A stretch of DNA of 64,000 nt, taken from contig NZ_CAKVJA010000005.1 of the NCBI RefSeq assembly GCF_934754925.1, positions 34,363 through 98,362 of the forward strand, written 5' to 3'. How positions within the stretch are numbered: position 1 is the stretch's first letter; every line of letters begins with the position of its first letter. Below, piece by piece: positions 17,126 to 26,231 of this stretch. Made by a program: the position numbers and the translations under genes. This DNA comes from an uncultured Clostridium sp. Its GTDB lineage: Bacteria > Bacillota > Clostridia > Clostridiales > Clostridiaceae. The notes under the pieces are model-generated. The model saw only the letters and a list, made by a program, of their open reading frames with translations, did no database searches and was not told the origin of the DNA.

Positions 17126-17169
17126 TTATACGAATATTTTTTGCAATAGTTTTTTTATTATTCGTGTAA
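17126..17169 (-). promoter_or_regulatory. Inverted ACGAATA half-sites at the nucleotidase promoter
   Basis: TTATACGAATA and TATTCGTGTAA are near-perfect inverted halves 22 nt apart. The left half overlaps a minus-strand TATAAT. The -35 region is poor, so the dyad may be a regulator site. The regulator is unknown. The promoter call is tentative. Confidence 0.4.
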
Positions 17170-17252
17170 ATTTGTTAATTTTTTTATATATTATATAATA
17201 TTACTAACTTTAAAAGAAATTTAACAGACTAATTATATTTAATCAAAACTTC

Positions 17253-17789
17253 TTATTTTTTTATTTTATTATAATATTCAATTAACTCTGGAGTTTTAGA
17301 CCAATATTTGATTCCCCAATTTTCAAAATTCCATTCTTCCATATAGTTATTACATTCATAATCTATATACCAAAGTAATTCATTGCTTACAATAAAATTA
17401 GTTGGAAAATAATCAATATTAATATTTAATGGGTATAATATTTCACACATATTTTTAATCTGCTTAATATAACTTGGACTGACTTTATTTTCTAATGCTA
17501 ATTCATATATAGTATATCCATCTATAAATTCCTTTAGAATTCTTTCATTTTTTATATCTATATCTAACATTTTAGGCATTCTAATACCAGTGGAATAGAG
17601 TTTGTTATAATCTGATAATTCTGCTTCTATCTTATTTCCAAATTGATAGTATTCACATGGTTCATGATGAATCTGTTTTACAACATATTTTTCTTTATCA
17701 TCAGATACTAAATAGGAATAACCACCTTTTCCTTTACCTAATAATTTAATTATTTTAAATTCTTTTTCATTCACTTTTATTGTTTCCAT
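17253..17789 (-). CDS. Small protein-kinase-fold protein
   Basis: The 178-residue protein resembles a minimal eukaryotic-like or phosphotransferase kinase. It has a glycine-rich loop LLGKGKGGYSYLV, an invariant-type lysine in YVVKQI, a catalytic-loop-like NIDYFPTNF (Asp and Asn in register) and a metal-site-like WYIDYE. The substrate is unknown. The frame runs to an ATG at 17837; the ATG at 17789 is preferred, with GAGAGG upstream. It stands alone. The 330-nt gap 17790-18119 holds only the yebC terminator and the short palindrome TCGTTACGA near 17940. Confidence 0.7.
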   Translation of the reverse strand: METIKVNEKEFKIIKLLGKGKGGYSYLVSDDKEKYVVKQIHHEPCEYYQFGNKIEAELSDYNKLYSTGIRMPKMLDIDIKNERILKEFIDGYTIYELALENKVSPSYIKQIKNMCEILYPLNINIDYFPTNFIVSNELLWYIDYECNNYMEEWNFENWGIKYWSKTPELIEYYNKIKK

Positions 17790-18000
17790 AATATAATCTA
17801 ACCTCTCATTATTTCTTTTAAATATATTGTAATACATAATTATGGAAAATATAAATTGTTATTATACCTAAATTTATTCTATTAACCCCGTATAAAGTAT
17901 AAAAATTAATTAATTCCTTACCTATATATCTATTGGTATTCGTTACGATCAATTTTTATATAGCTTTAATTTAAACTTATCTAGAGGTTATTTTAATAAT

Positions 18001-18050
18001 AAAAAAATACACCTTTTATTGTTCTTATAAAAACAATAAAAAGTGTATTT
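18001..18050 (-). terminator. Intrinsic terminator of yebC
   Basis: AACAATAAAA and TTTTATTGTT, extended by AAATACAC and GTGTATTT, form a long stem with one bulge. The minus strand ends in TTTTTTT. It lies about 70 nt past the yebC stop. Confidence 0.85.
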
Positions 18051-18119
18051 AATATATATCATAAATAAATCCTTAATAGTTGTACGTCATAACAAATATT
18101 TATATATCCGTAAAACCTT

Positions 18120-18860
18120 CTATTCGTCCCATCCTTCTGGGAATTCAGCATTGTGGTAAACTTCTTGAACGTCATCATCATCTTCAAGTAAGTCTAACAT
18201 CTTTTGGAACTTCTTAGCTGCATCTTCATCAATTTCAGTATATGTATCTGGAATCATTTTAACTGCTGCTTCTAAGAATTCTAATCCTTCAGCTTCTAAA
18301 GCTTCTCTTACTGTACCAAAATCTTCTGGTGCAGTTGTGATTATGAATACTTCTTCTTCATCACTATTGAAGTCTTCAGCTCCAGCATCTAATGCCATCA
18401 TCATTAATTCTTCTTCATCAAGGTCTCCCTTTTCTATAACAATTTCACCTTTTTCTTGGAACATGAATCCTACACAACCTGTAGTTCCCATATTTCCGCC
18501 ACCTTTAGTGAAAGCACTTCTTACATTTCCTGCTGATCTATTCTTATTATCAGTTAAAGTATCAACAATAACAGCAACTCCTGATGGTCCGTATCCTTCG
18601 TATACTATTCTTTCATAGTCTACTGCTGATAATTCACCTGAAGCTTTCTTTATTGATCTTTGTACTGTATCATTTGGCATGTTAGCTGCTTTTGCTTTTG
18701 CTATTGCATCTCTTAATTTAGGGTTGTTATCAGGATCTGGTCCTCCATTTTTAACAGCTATCATTAACTCTCTACCAATTTTAGTAAAGATTTTCCCTCT
18801 TTTAGCGTCAGCTTTACCTTTTTTATTTTGTATATTATGCCATTTTGAATGTCCTGACAT
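18120..18860 (-). CDS. yebC: YebC/PmpR family regulator (TACO1-like)
   Basis: The protein starts MSGHSKWHNIQNKKGKADAK and keeps the family blocks GPSGVAVIVDTLTDNKNR and GGNMGTTGCVGFMF. At 246 residues it has the normal length. Family members are described as DNA-binding regulators and, more recently, as translation factors that relieve ribosome stalling at proline runs. AGGAGG lies upstream of the start. It is monocistronic here. Confidence 0.95.
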   Translation of the reverse strand: MSGHSKWHNIQNKKGKADAKRGKIFTKIGRELMIAVKNGGPDPDNNPKLRDAIAKAKAANMPNDTVQRSIKKASGELSAVDYERIVYEGYGPSGVAVIVDTLTDNKNRSAGNVRSAFTKGGGNMGTTGCVGFMFQEKGEIVIEKGDLDEEELMMMALDAGAEDFNSDEEEVFIITTAPEDFGTVREALEAEGLEFLEAAVKMIPDTYTEIDEDAAKKFQKMLDLLEDDDDVQEVYHNAEFPEGWDE

Positions 18861-19026
18861 TATTTCATCCTCCTAAATCTTCTAAATCTATTAATAAAAA
18901 TCCTTTATATTATACCATAAGGATTATTATTTAACAATTTTCTCTTAAATTAGATTAAAATCTTTAAACTTAAAACTATCATTAAAATTTAGTAACCTGT
19001 TTTACCCTAGTTTTATTTACTATAAA

Positions 19027-19674
19027 TTATATTATACTATATAATCTATTCTCTTCTTTAAAATACACCTCTGGCTTACTTTTTTCAACTATTATCTTTC
19101 CATTACTTGCTTCTATAGCTTCTTTTTCTATTTCTTCCGCCACAGAAACTTCTGCTAGTATGTGTATTATAACTTTATCTGTATATTCAGTATCTTCAAT
19201 ATGCCAATTGTTTTGCCCACAAAAATATTGCACTTTTCCTATCATATCATAATCTAATGTAAGTGATACTTTAACACCTTGGACCTTCTCTACTACACCC
19301 CCAGCTTTTAATGCTATAGAGGCTCCTTTAGTGTAAGCTCTTGTTAACCCTCCAGTTCCTAACAAAACACCACCAAAATATCTTGTTACCACAACTGCAC
19401 AATCTGTAATATTAGATTTTTTCATTACTTCTAAAATAGGAATTCCTGCAGTACCCTGTGGTTCACCATCATCGCTATATCGTTGAATCCCCATATTTTC
19501 ACCAATTATATATCCCCAGCAATTATGTCTTGCTTGTTTATGTTTTGATTTTATTTCTGCTACAAATGCTTTTGCTTCCTCTTCATTTTCTACTCTTTTT
19601 GCATATCCAATAAATTCAGATTTTTTTTCAATAAAGCTATCTTCTCCATATTCTCTTATCGTTATATATGCCAT
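19027..19674 (-). CDS. YigZ/IMPACT family protein
   Basis: The 215-residue protein has the UPF0029 N-terminal domain with KHKQARHNCWGY, YSDDGEPQGTAGIP and VVVTRYFGGVLLGTGGLTRAY, then a small C-terminal domain. IMPACT relatives affect translation stress signalling in eukaryotes; the bacterial role is not settled. Its start overlaps the end of the MocR gene upstream by 13 nt, implying one transcript. Confidence 0.92.
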   Translation of the reverse strand: MAYITIREYGEDSFIEKKSEFIGYAKRVENEEEAKAFVAEIKSKHKQARHNCWGYIIGENMGIQRYSDDGEPQGTAGIPILEVMKKSNITDCAVVVTRYFGGVLLGTGGLTRAYTKGASIALKAGGVVEKVQGVKVSLTLDYDMIGKVQYFCGQNNWHIEDTEYTDKVIIHILAEVSVAEEIEKEAIEASNGKIIVEKSKPEVYFKEENRLYSII

Positions 19675-21074
19675 TGTTCTAGTTCCTCCTTAATTATATC
19701 AATTCCACTTATTATTTCTTTCTCATTAACTTGTGAAAAACTCACCTTAAAATATTGCTCTCCTAAATTTGCCCCTTTATAAAACAATGTTCCTGGAGTA
19801 ATATAAACACCTTTTTCCTTAAGCCTATAAAATAATTCTTTTGATTTAATTTCTTTATCTTTTAAATTTAAATAAAAGCTTACCCCACCTTTAGGATCAA
19901 AAAAAGCTATATATTCTTTCAACTTTTCGTTAATTAGTTTTTTCATTAACTCATATCTTTTTATATACTCACTTCTTAGACTATCTATATATTCAATCCA
20001 ATACCCTTCCTTAATATACATTTCTAAAGCTCTTTGCATTAATGTTGATGTAGCAATATCCGTATTAATCTTTGAGTTTTGGATACTTTCTCTAAAACTT
20101 TCTGGAGATATTATATATCCAAGTCTTATTCCTGGTAGAAATATTTTTGAAAAGCTTTTTATATAAATTACTCTATCATTTTTATCTAAAACCTTAAATG
20201 GTTCGTGTTTTATATTATCATCAAATATTAGCTCTGACAAATAATCATCTTCTATTATATAAAAATCATACTTTTCCGCTAGCTCTAAAATAGCAAGCTT
20301 CTTTTCATGACTATAACTAATTCCTGTTGGATTTTGAAAATAACTCATTGTATAAAAGCATTTAATTTTATTTTTTCTTAGTATCTCTTCAAGCTTTTTT
20401 ATACTTATGCCATCTTCTTCAATAGGTATTTCAAATACATTTGCTCTTCTAAATTTAAATACTGATAATGCTCCTGCATAAGTAGGTTTTTCAACAATTA
20501 CATTATCATTAATATTTAATATTGCTTTTGATGCAATATCTATTCCTTGCTGTGCCCCAGATACTATTAATAAATTATCTATATTTAAAGAATCATTCCA
20601 AAAAACTTTATTTATCGTTTCTCTAAGGTTCTTATATCCAAAAGCTTCTTCTTTAATTAAAGCATCTGCTCCATCTCTGTCTAATACCTCATTTATAACC
20701 TTTTTAAATTGACTTATTGGGAAGTTTATTTTTTTAGAACTTTCTCCTGTAAAATCAATTATATTTTTCTCATAATTATTTTTTATTAATTTAATTTCTT
20801 TTGAATATTCTTTTTTAAAATAATCAGTAATTTCTCTTTTCTTAGCATAAGTTCCTGATCCCATTTTTTGATAAGCATAACCTTCACTTACAAGTTTATC
20901 ATAGCAACTCACAATAGTAACATTATTTACATTTAACATCTTAGCTAAGCTTCTTATAGGTGGTAACTTATCTCCATCCTTTACTATTTTAGAATTAATT
21001 AAATTCTTGATATTCTCTGCAATTTGAACATACTTAGGTTCATAATCATTAAATTCAATATTATACTTTTCCAT
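19662..21074 (-). CDS. MocR/PdxR-type GntR regulator with aminotransferase domain
   Basis: The 470-residue protein has an N-terminal GntR winged helix (about 10-80; LPPIRSLAKMLNVNNVTI) fused to a fold-type I aminotransferase domain. The PLP lysine is in YIKSFSKIFLPGIRLGYI, and SGAQQGID, YFQNPTGISYS and EDDYLSEL are visible. MocR proteins usually sense PLP or amino acids. The target here is unknown. GGGGG precedes the start by 5 nt. It overlaps the yigZ-like gene, which may be its target. Confidence 0.92.
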   Translation of the reverse strand: MEKYNIEFNDYEPKYVQIAENIKNLINSKIVKDGDKLPPIRSLAKMLNVNNVTIVSCYDKLVSEGYAYQKMGSGTYAKKREITDYFKKEYSKEIKLIKNNYEKNIIDFTGESSKKINFPISQFKKVINEVLDRDGADALIKEEAFGYKNLRETINKVFWNDSLNIDNLLIVSGAQQGIDIASKAILNINDNVIVEKPTYAGALSVFKFRRANVFEIPIEEDGISIKKLEEILRKNKIKCFYTMSYFQNPTGISYSHEKKLAILELAEKYDFYIIEDDYLSELIFDDNIKHEPFKVLDKNDRVIYIKSFSKIFLPGIRLGYIISPESFRESIQNSKINTDIATSTLMQRALEMYIKEGYWIEYIDSLRSEYIKRYELMKKLINEKLKEYIAFFDPKGGVSFYLNLKDKEIKSKELFYRLKEKGVYITPGTLFYKGANLGEQYFKVSFSQVNEKEIISGIDIIKEELEQWHI

Positions 21075-21161
21075 ATTGCCCCCATAACTCTATTAATAAA
21101 ATTGTATTAATACATTTAATTATAGAAAATATAGTAAATACGGTCAAATTTTTATAAAAAT

Positions 21162-21201
21162 AATAGTACAGAATTATAAACTTAAATAATCCTGTACTAT
21201 T
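21162..21201 (-). terminator. Intrinsic terminator of the bactofilin-like gene
   Basis: AATAGTACAG and CTGTACTATT pair perfectly across a 20-nt loop, followed on the minus strand by ATTTTTATAAAAATTT. Confidence 0.75.
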
Positions 21202-21212
21202 TCTACAATTTT

Positions 21213-22301
21213 CTATGCTTGTTTTCTACCTAATAGACTAAAAATATTTTGCATAAATAATCCTAATGATAATAATAAACATGCAAACCCAACAATTGCA
21301 CCAACATAAGGAATAAATGTTATAACTTTAATAATTACTGTAAATACTATTCCTGAAAGGTATTCATTCATATTTCTAAATACAACTCTTCCTACTACTA
21401 TACCTGATATTATCGGTGCAATATATATTAATACACTATATATCAATATACTAATTATAGAAACTGGTATACACACAACAGTAAAACATAATATTATTGC
21501 TAATATCGGTACTATTACAAGAGTTGCAAACCCAACTAAAAAAGGCAACCATGGTTTACTAACCAATCTGTTATAACTATTTAATAAATATCTTTTACAT
21601 AATAAAGTTATTAATACAACTAATATTATTGCTGTTATTAAACTTATAGTTTTTCCTATAAGTGATGCCCCAATAAAGCTATTATTATCTTCATTATTAA
21701 TTTCTATTTTTTCAAAGTTTATTTTACTAGTATTAAAATTTCCTAAAACTATTGGTTCATTTTGTGATTCTAATTCTAATTCTCCATCTACCCTTGCATT
21801 TTCACCAATAACTAATTCACTACAATTTATTTTTACATTCCCTGTAACTACTCCATTTAGTTCTACCTTATCACCACTAATATATAAATCTTCTGCTTCT
21901 CCTAAAAAGCTAATATTACCGCCTAAAATATAAATACCTTTAGCTTTTGTATTAGACTTTATGTTTATGACATTTGCACAAGCCGTTATGTTTCTATTGA
22001 TTTTCGAATCTATGTTTACACTATAACCGGCTGCTCTAACACTTCCCCCAACACTTTCAACATCAATATTAATAGTATTTCCTGCTACAATAACATCCGA
22101 TTCCACGGTTCCACCTAAACTGATAGAATTACCTGCTATATATACATCTGACTTTCCATCTACAGTTTCATTAATATTATCTCCTGAATAAAACAGATTT
22201 TTTGCACTTTCATTTGTCTCTGCAAACACATTAATTGAAATCCCCATTACAAATAAAAATGTAACTGCAAACATTAGAAATTTTTTCATAGTTAATTTCA
22301 T
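21213..22301 (-). CDS. Exported bactofilin-like (polymer-forming) membrane protein
   Basis: The 362-residue protein has a signal peptide (ending NVFAE), then a beta-helix-like stretch with repeats such as DVYIAGNSISLGGTVESDV and GIYILGGNISFLGEAEDLYI typical of polymer-forming/bactofilin folds. Four or five C-terminal membrane helices follow. Bactofilins are normally cytoplasmic, so an exported, membrane-tethered form is a distinct architecture, seen in other Firmicutes as YxxC-type proteins of unknown role. The frame starts at a GTG at 22316. The ATG at 22301 with GGGAGG 6 nt upstream is preferred. It may be cotranscribed with the amylase 43 nt upstream. Confidence 0.8.
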   Translation of the reverse strand: MKLTMKKFLMFAVTFLFVMGISINVFAETNESAKNLFYSGDNINETVDGKSDVYIAGNSISLGGTVESDVIVAGNTINIDVESVGGSVRAAGYSVNIDSKINRNITACANVINIKSNTKAKGIYILGGNISFLGEAEDLYISGDKVELNGVVTGNVKINCSELVIGENARVDGELELESQNEPIVLGNFNTSKINFEKIEINNEDNNSFIGASLIGKTISLITAIILVVLITLLCKRYLLNSYNRLVSKPWLPFLVGFATLVIVPILAIILCFTVVCIPVSIISILIYSVLIYIAPIISGIVVGRVVFRNMNEYLSGIVFTVIIKVITFIPYVGAIVGFACLLLSLGLFMQNIFSLLGRKQA

Positions 22302-22344
22302 ATTATTACCTCCCACCTTTTTAGTATATTAAAATATATAAATT

Positions 22345-23799
22345 TTATATATCTACCTTATCTAATACCCAAACAGATACACTTCCGTTTCTCACCATAA
22401 ATTTTCCAAAACCTTCTTCATCTATAACTATCTTTTCTTCAAAATTAAAAAGTAAATCTCTAAACTTCTGTCCTGAAAACTGTTTTCCTATATACATTTT
22501 CTTTTCTCCACCTAATTTATTAGTTAACAAAACAGCTAATCCTGAATTATTATATTCTTCTATACCTTCTCTTGTCCATCCAATTATATTTTTATCATCA
22601 AAATAATCATGCTGCTGTCCATATGATAATTCTTTTCTTGCCTTTAATAATAAATCTAAAGATCTCCCTATTCCAAAATAACCACGACTTGGTATACCAT
22701 AATAATCTCCATAAAAAACACAAGGATATCCTTCTATTCTTAATAAAATTAAAGAATATGCTAGTGGCTTAAACCAAGGCTCTACCCATGATTGTAATGA
22801 ACTTCCTAATTGAGTATCATGATTATCAACAAAAGTTACTGCCTTTGTTGAATATCTCTCTACTAATGTACCTTTAAATATATTTCTCATATCAAAATCA
22901 CCATTACTACGAGAAGCCTCATATAAATTAAAGTGTAATGGCACATCAAACAAAGACATAACATATTTAGTATTTTTTAAATAATTCAATAATACATCTA
23001 CATTAGCATGCCAATACTCTCCTACAGAAAATAATTCTTTTCCACTTTCCTTTCTTAAATACTCTAACCATTCTACAAAAAATTCATAACTTATATGTTT
23101 AACAGCATCTAATCTAAACCCTTCAATATTTGTAAAATCAATATACCATTTTCCCCATCTTTTTAATTCCTCTACAACTTCCCTATTAGAAAAATCTAAA
23201 TCAGCTCCCATAAGGTAATCATAATTTCCATTTTCCTTATCTACTCCATTACTCCACTCTTTATTTAAAAATTTATAAATACTATTTCTCTTTGTTTTCT
23301 CATCATAATCTATTCCATCAAAGTCATTCCAATCCCACTTAAAAGATGAATATTTATTATTTCTTCCTGGGAAAGTAAATTTAGTCCATGCTCTTATAAG
23401 CTTATTTCCACTAATAGGAATATTTCTATTAAAAAATTCTTCTTCACTTGCCATAACTTCTTCAGCTTCATCAGCACCCATTTTATGATTTAAAACTATA
23501 TCTCCATAACTTTGAATGCCATTTTTCTTTAGCATTTTTATTGCCATTAAATATTCATCTTTACTACCATACTTAGTTTCTATAGTTCCTTTTTGATTAA
23601 ATTCTCCTAAATCATATAAATCATATGCTCCATAACCAACATCATATCCACCTCCAATTCCCTTATATGCCGGTGGCATCCATACAGCTGTTATTCCTAA
23701 CTGCTTTAAATTATTTGCCTCTTTAGATATCTCATTCCATAATTTACACTTTGGTAGTAGAAACCATTCAAAATATTGCATAATTGTTCCATTGACCAT
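22345..23799 (-). CDS. Cytoplasmic alpha-amylase (GH13_5-like)
   Basis: The 484-residue enzyme begins MVNGTIMQYFEWFLLP without a signal peptide. GH13 regions are YGDIVLNHKMG (I), GFRLDAVKHIS (II, nucleophile Asp), FSVGEYWH (III, acid Glu) and VTFVDNHDTQ (IV). The N-terminus and ADEAEEV block resemble Bacillus-type alpha-amylases of subfamily 5. It should cut internal glycogen or imported maltodextrins made by the amylopullulanase (1-5409). The frame opens at 23814. The ATG at 23799 has GGTGGAAG upstream. Its 310-nt upstream gap holds a large inverted repeat. Confidence 0.95.
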   Translation of the reverse strand: MVNGTIMQYFEWFLLPKCKLWNEISKEANNLKQLGITAVWMPPAYKGIGGGYDVGYGAYDLYDLGEFNQKGTIETKYGSKDEYLMAIKMLKKNGIQSYGDIVLNHKMGADEAEEVMASEEEFFNRNIPISGNKLIRAWTKFTFPGRNNKYSSFKWDWNDFDGIDYDEKTKRNSIYKFLNKEWSNGVDKENGNYDYLMGADLDFSNREVVEELKRWGKWYIDFTNIEGFRLDAVKHISYEFFVEWLEYLRKESGKELFSVGEYWHANVDVLLNYLKNTKYVMSLFDVPLHFNLYEASRSNGDFDMRNIFKGTLVERYSTKAVTFVDNHDTQLGSSLQSWVEPWFKPLAYSLILLRIEGYPCVFYGDYYGIPSRGYFGIGRSLDLLLKARKELSYGQQHDYFDDKNIIGWTREGIEEYNNSGLAVLLTNKLGGEKKMYIGKQFSGQKFRDLLFNFEEKIVIDEEGFGKFMVRNGSVSVWVLDKVDI

Positions 23800-23867
23800 T
23801 TTACTTCCACCCACTTTACACCATACTTGTTATATATTTAACTTTTTTAATATCTCAGAATAAAAAT

Positions 23868-23970
23868 GGTTCTGATATTGTTAAATATAAATTATTTTAT
23901 TGATACCTATGAACATTTTTTAAGTAGTACCTTAAAATATTTATATTTTTTTATTAACAATATCAGAACC
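23868..23970 (-). repeat. 103-nt inverted repeat in the amylase leader
   Basis: GGTTCTGATATTGTTAA and its exact complement (23868-23884, 23954-23970) flank a near-complementary inner pair (ATATAAAT/ATTTATAT). On the minus strand the 3' arm is followed by ATTTTTATT, so it can act as a terminator. Next comes TTCTGAGATATT (23851-23862), which could instead pair with the AATATCAGAA of the 3' arm. It may end hflX transcripts or attenuate the amylase gene. Confidence 0.6.
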
Positions 23971-24109
23971 TATGTTAAAAAGAGAATACTTAAAACAAGC
24001 ATTTATCTAACTCCATGAGTATAGATAACTTATTTTAAAATTCCTTAGAAACTATATTATTTCTTATAGAATTTAAAATTACTTAACCTTAAGTATCTCT
24101 TATTAACTA

Positions 24110-25906
24110 TTACATTAATATATTTATGATGTAATCTTTAGTTTTATTATAACTTTCGTCATCAACTTCAACAATCATGAAAGTTCCATCTTCTCTATAC
24201 TCTTCTTCTAAAACTCTACAATTTCTATGAAGGAATGAATTCATATCACTTCTATCATATGGTATTAAGTATTCACATTTTTTCATCTTATATGGAAGAT
24301 TTTCTTCTATTAGCGTTAATAGCTCATCTAAATTTATACCTTCTCTTGCTGAAATTTCAATTGTTTCATATTCACTTGTAGCTTTCTTAATAGCTTCAAG
24401 TTGCTCTTCTGTTGCTTTATCTATTTTATTTAAAACAAGTAAAGTCTTCTTATCTTTAGCTCCTAATTCAAATAAAACTTCTTCTACTGCTCTAATTTGT
24501 TCTAAAGCCGTATCACTTGAAGAATCAACTACATGACATAAAAGATCTGAATAAATTACTTCTTCTAAAGTTGATTTAAATGCTTCTACTAAATCATGTG
24601 GCAGCTTTCTAACAAATCCAACTGTATCTGTTAAAGTTATTACTCCTTTATTTTTTAATACAATAGCCCTAGTTGTTATATCTAGTGTAGCAAATAGCAT
24701 ATCTGCCTCAAATACTTTTTCCTTACCTATAACTTCTTTTTGAGCTGCTACATCACAAAGAGCATTTCTCAAAGTAGATTTTCCTGCATTTGTATATCCA
24801 ACTAATGAAACCTTTGGAATACTTTCTTTATTTCTTTTCTCTCTTTGAGTTTCTCTAATCTTTTTAATTTTTTTTAATTCATCATTTAAATCATAAATTT
24901 GCTCTTTTATATGTCTTCTATCAGTTTCTAGCTTCTTTTCTCCTGGCCCCTTAGTACCAATACCACCACCAGTTCTTGACATTATTGTACCTAACCCTTG
25001 AAGTCTACTCATTCTATATTTAAGTTGTGCTAATTCAACTTGGATTTTAGCTTCTCTACTCTTCGCTCTTCTAGCAAATATTTCAAGAATAAGTGTAGTT
25101 CTATCTATAACCTTAGCACCTATAGCTGCTTCTAAATTTCTAACTTGTGATCCTGATAATTCATCATCAAATATAACTACATTTGCTCTTAATTTTTGTC
25201 TTAATTGAGAAATTTCTAAAACTTTACCTCTTCCAATATAAAAAGCAGCATCTATTTTACTTCTACTTTGATAAACACTATCAAGTACTGGAATATCACA
25301 AGCTTTTGTTAACTCTTTAAGTTCTTCTAAACTTTCTCTTGTATCTGAACCTACTAATATAGCTTTTTCTTCATCATCTTCAATTATATCCTTTTCCTTA
25401 ATTAAAGAATCTATATAATTAATTTTATTTAAAATGTGTATCTTAGATATCTCTTCTAAAGGTATATGAGCAGTTTCTTCATAATCTAAAGTATCGTTAA
25501 GAACTGTTAACATACCTAAAGAGCAATCTAATATCTTTCCTTCATATATTCCAATAGCTACTATAGCATCTAATTTTAATTTTAATAAAGCACTAATGTC
25601 TAATGCTGATAAATTGCTCATACCATTTGGATGTGTATGAATTATTCTAACACCAGCCAATCTTTTTTCTCTTATATCTAAAGTTTCTATTTCTACTGAA
25701 GTAGAATCTCCTATTGCTATAGTTCTAATATTCCCTCGTCTATCTATAGCAACACTTATTTCTCTTTCTATAAATGATGAAACTCTAGAAATTACTTCTA
25801 TTATTTCAGTAGAACAAACTTCATCTTTAGGACATTTAGCTTTATAAAGTCTTTCCAATTCCTCTATAGCAGACTTTTTTACACCATCTATATTTCCATA
25901 TATCAT
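24110..25906 (-). CDS. hflX: GTPase HflX with extra N-terminal JAMM/RadC-like domain
   Basis: HflX is a ribosome-splitting GTPase. The C-terminal about 410 residues hold the HflX domain (YIGRGKVLEISQL, VIFDDELSGSQVRNLE, TGGGIGTKGPGEKKLETDRR) and the G domain with GYTNAGKST (G1), DTVGF (G3) and NKID (G4). At 598 residues it is about 170 longer than typical HflX. The extra N-terminus holds HTHPNGMSNLSALD (residues 90-103), an exact HxHP-x6-SxxD JAMM pattern, plus candidate glutamates at 47 and 49. Whether it binds zinc is unknown. The start has GAGGTG upstream. Confidence 0.95.
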   Translation of the reverse strand: MIYGNIDGVKKSAIEELERLYKAKCPKDEVCSTEIIEVISRVSSFIEREISVAIDRRGNIRTIAIGDSTSVEIETLDIREKRLAGVRIIHTHPNGMSNLSALDISALLKLKLDAIVAIGIYEGKILDCSLGMLTVLNDTLDYEETAHIPLEEISKIHILNKINYIDSLIKEKDIIEDDEEKAILVGSDTRESLEELKELTKACDIPVLDSVYQSRSKIDAAFYIGRGKVLEISQLRQKLRANVVIFDDELSGSQVRNLEAAIGAKVIDRTTLILEIFARRAKSREAKIQVELAQLKYRMSRLQGLGTIMSRTGGGIGTKGPGEKKLETDRRHIKEQIYDLNDELKKIKKIRETQREKRNKESIPKVSLVGYTNAGKSTLRNALCDVAAQKEVIGKEKVFEADMLFATLDITTRAIVLKNKGVITLTDTVGFVRKLPHDLVEAFKSTLEEVIYSDLLCHVVDSSSDTALEQIRAVEEVLFELGAKDKKTLLVLNKIDKATEEQLEAIKKATSEYETIEISAREGINLDELLTLIEENLPYKMKKCEYLIPYDRSDMNSFLHRNCRVLEEEYREDGTFMIVEVDDESYNKTKDYIINILM

Positions 25907-26231
25907 CTTATCACCTCAACTAAAGAATTCTTATTTAGTATATACTAAAATATATAAAATTAATTTTATACTTTCTATTAAACTTCTTCCTATATATACT
26001 ATTATTGCTGAATATTTCACTATATTTTATCTTATTCTAAAGTAAATGTAAACTGAATAGTTTCCAATTTTTCAGTTGCAAAACATTAAAAATATTGTTA
26101 AAATTTATATTAATATTGTATTTTAAGTCGAGTATAATTAAGTTTTTTGCATAATATAAATATGCTGACTATTTATGATATTTTTTCATATAATAATTAA
26201 TAATATAAATACTGTAGTGGAGGTTTTCTAC
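25907..26231 (+). other. Divergent intergenic region hflX/hpt
   Basis: This 325-nt A+T-rich gap separates divergent hflX and hpt. It holds a TATAAT at 26132-26137, a possible hpt -10 box with no clear -35, and a weak stem (AACTGAA/TTCAGTT near 26050-26080). I see no gene, RNA or repeat. Confidence 0.5.

Noticed and set aside
23868..23970. Inverted repeat as a MITE with target duplication
   Set aside because: No direct repeat flanks the arms and no second copy is in the window; kept only as a regulatory or repeat candidate.
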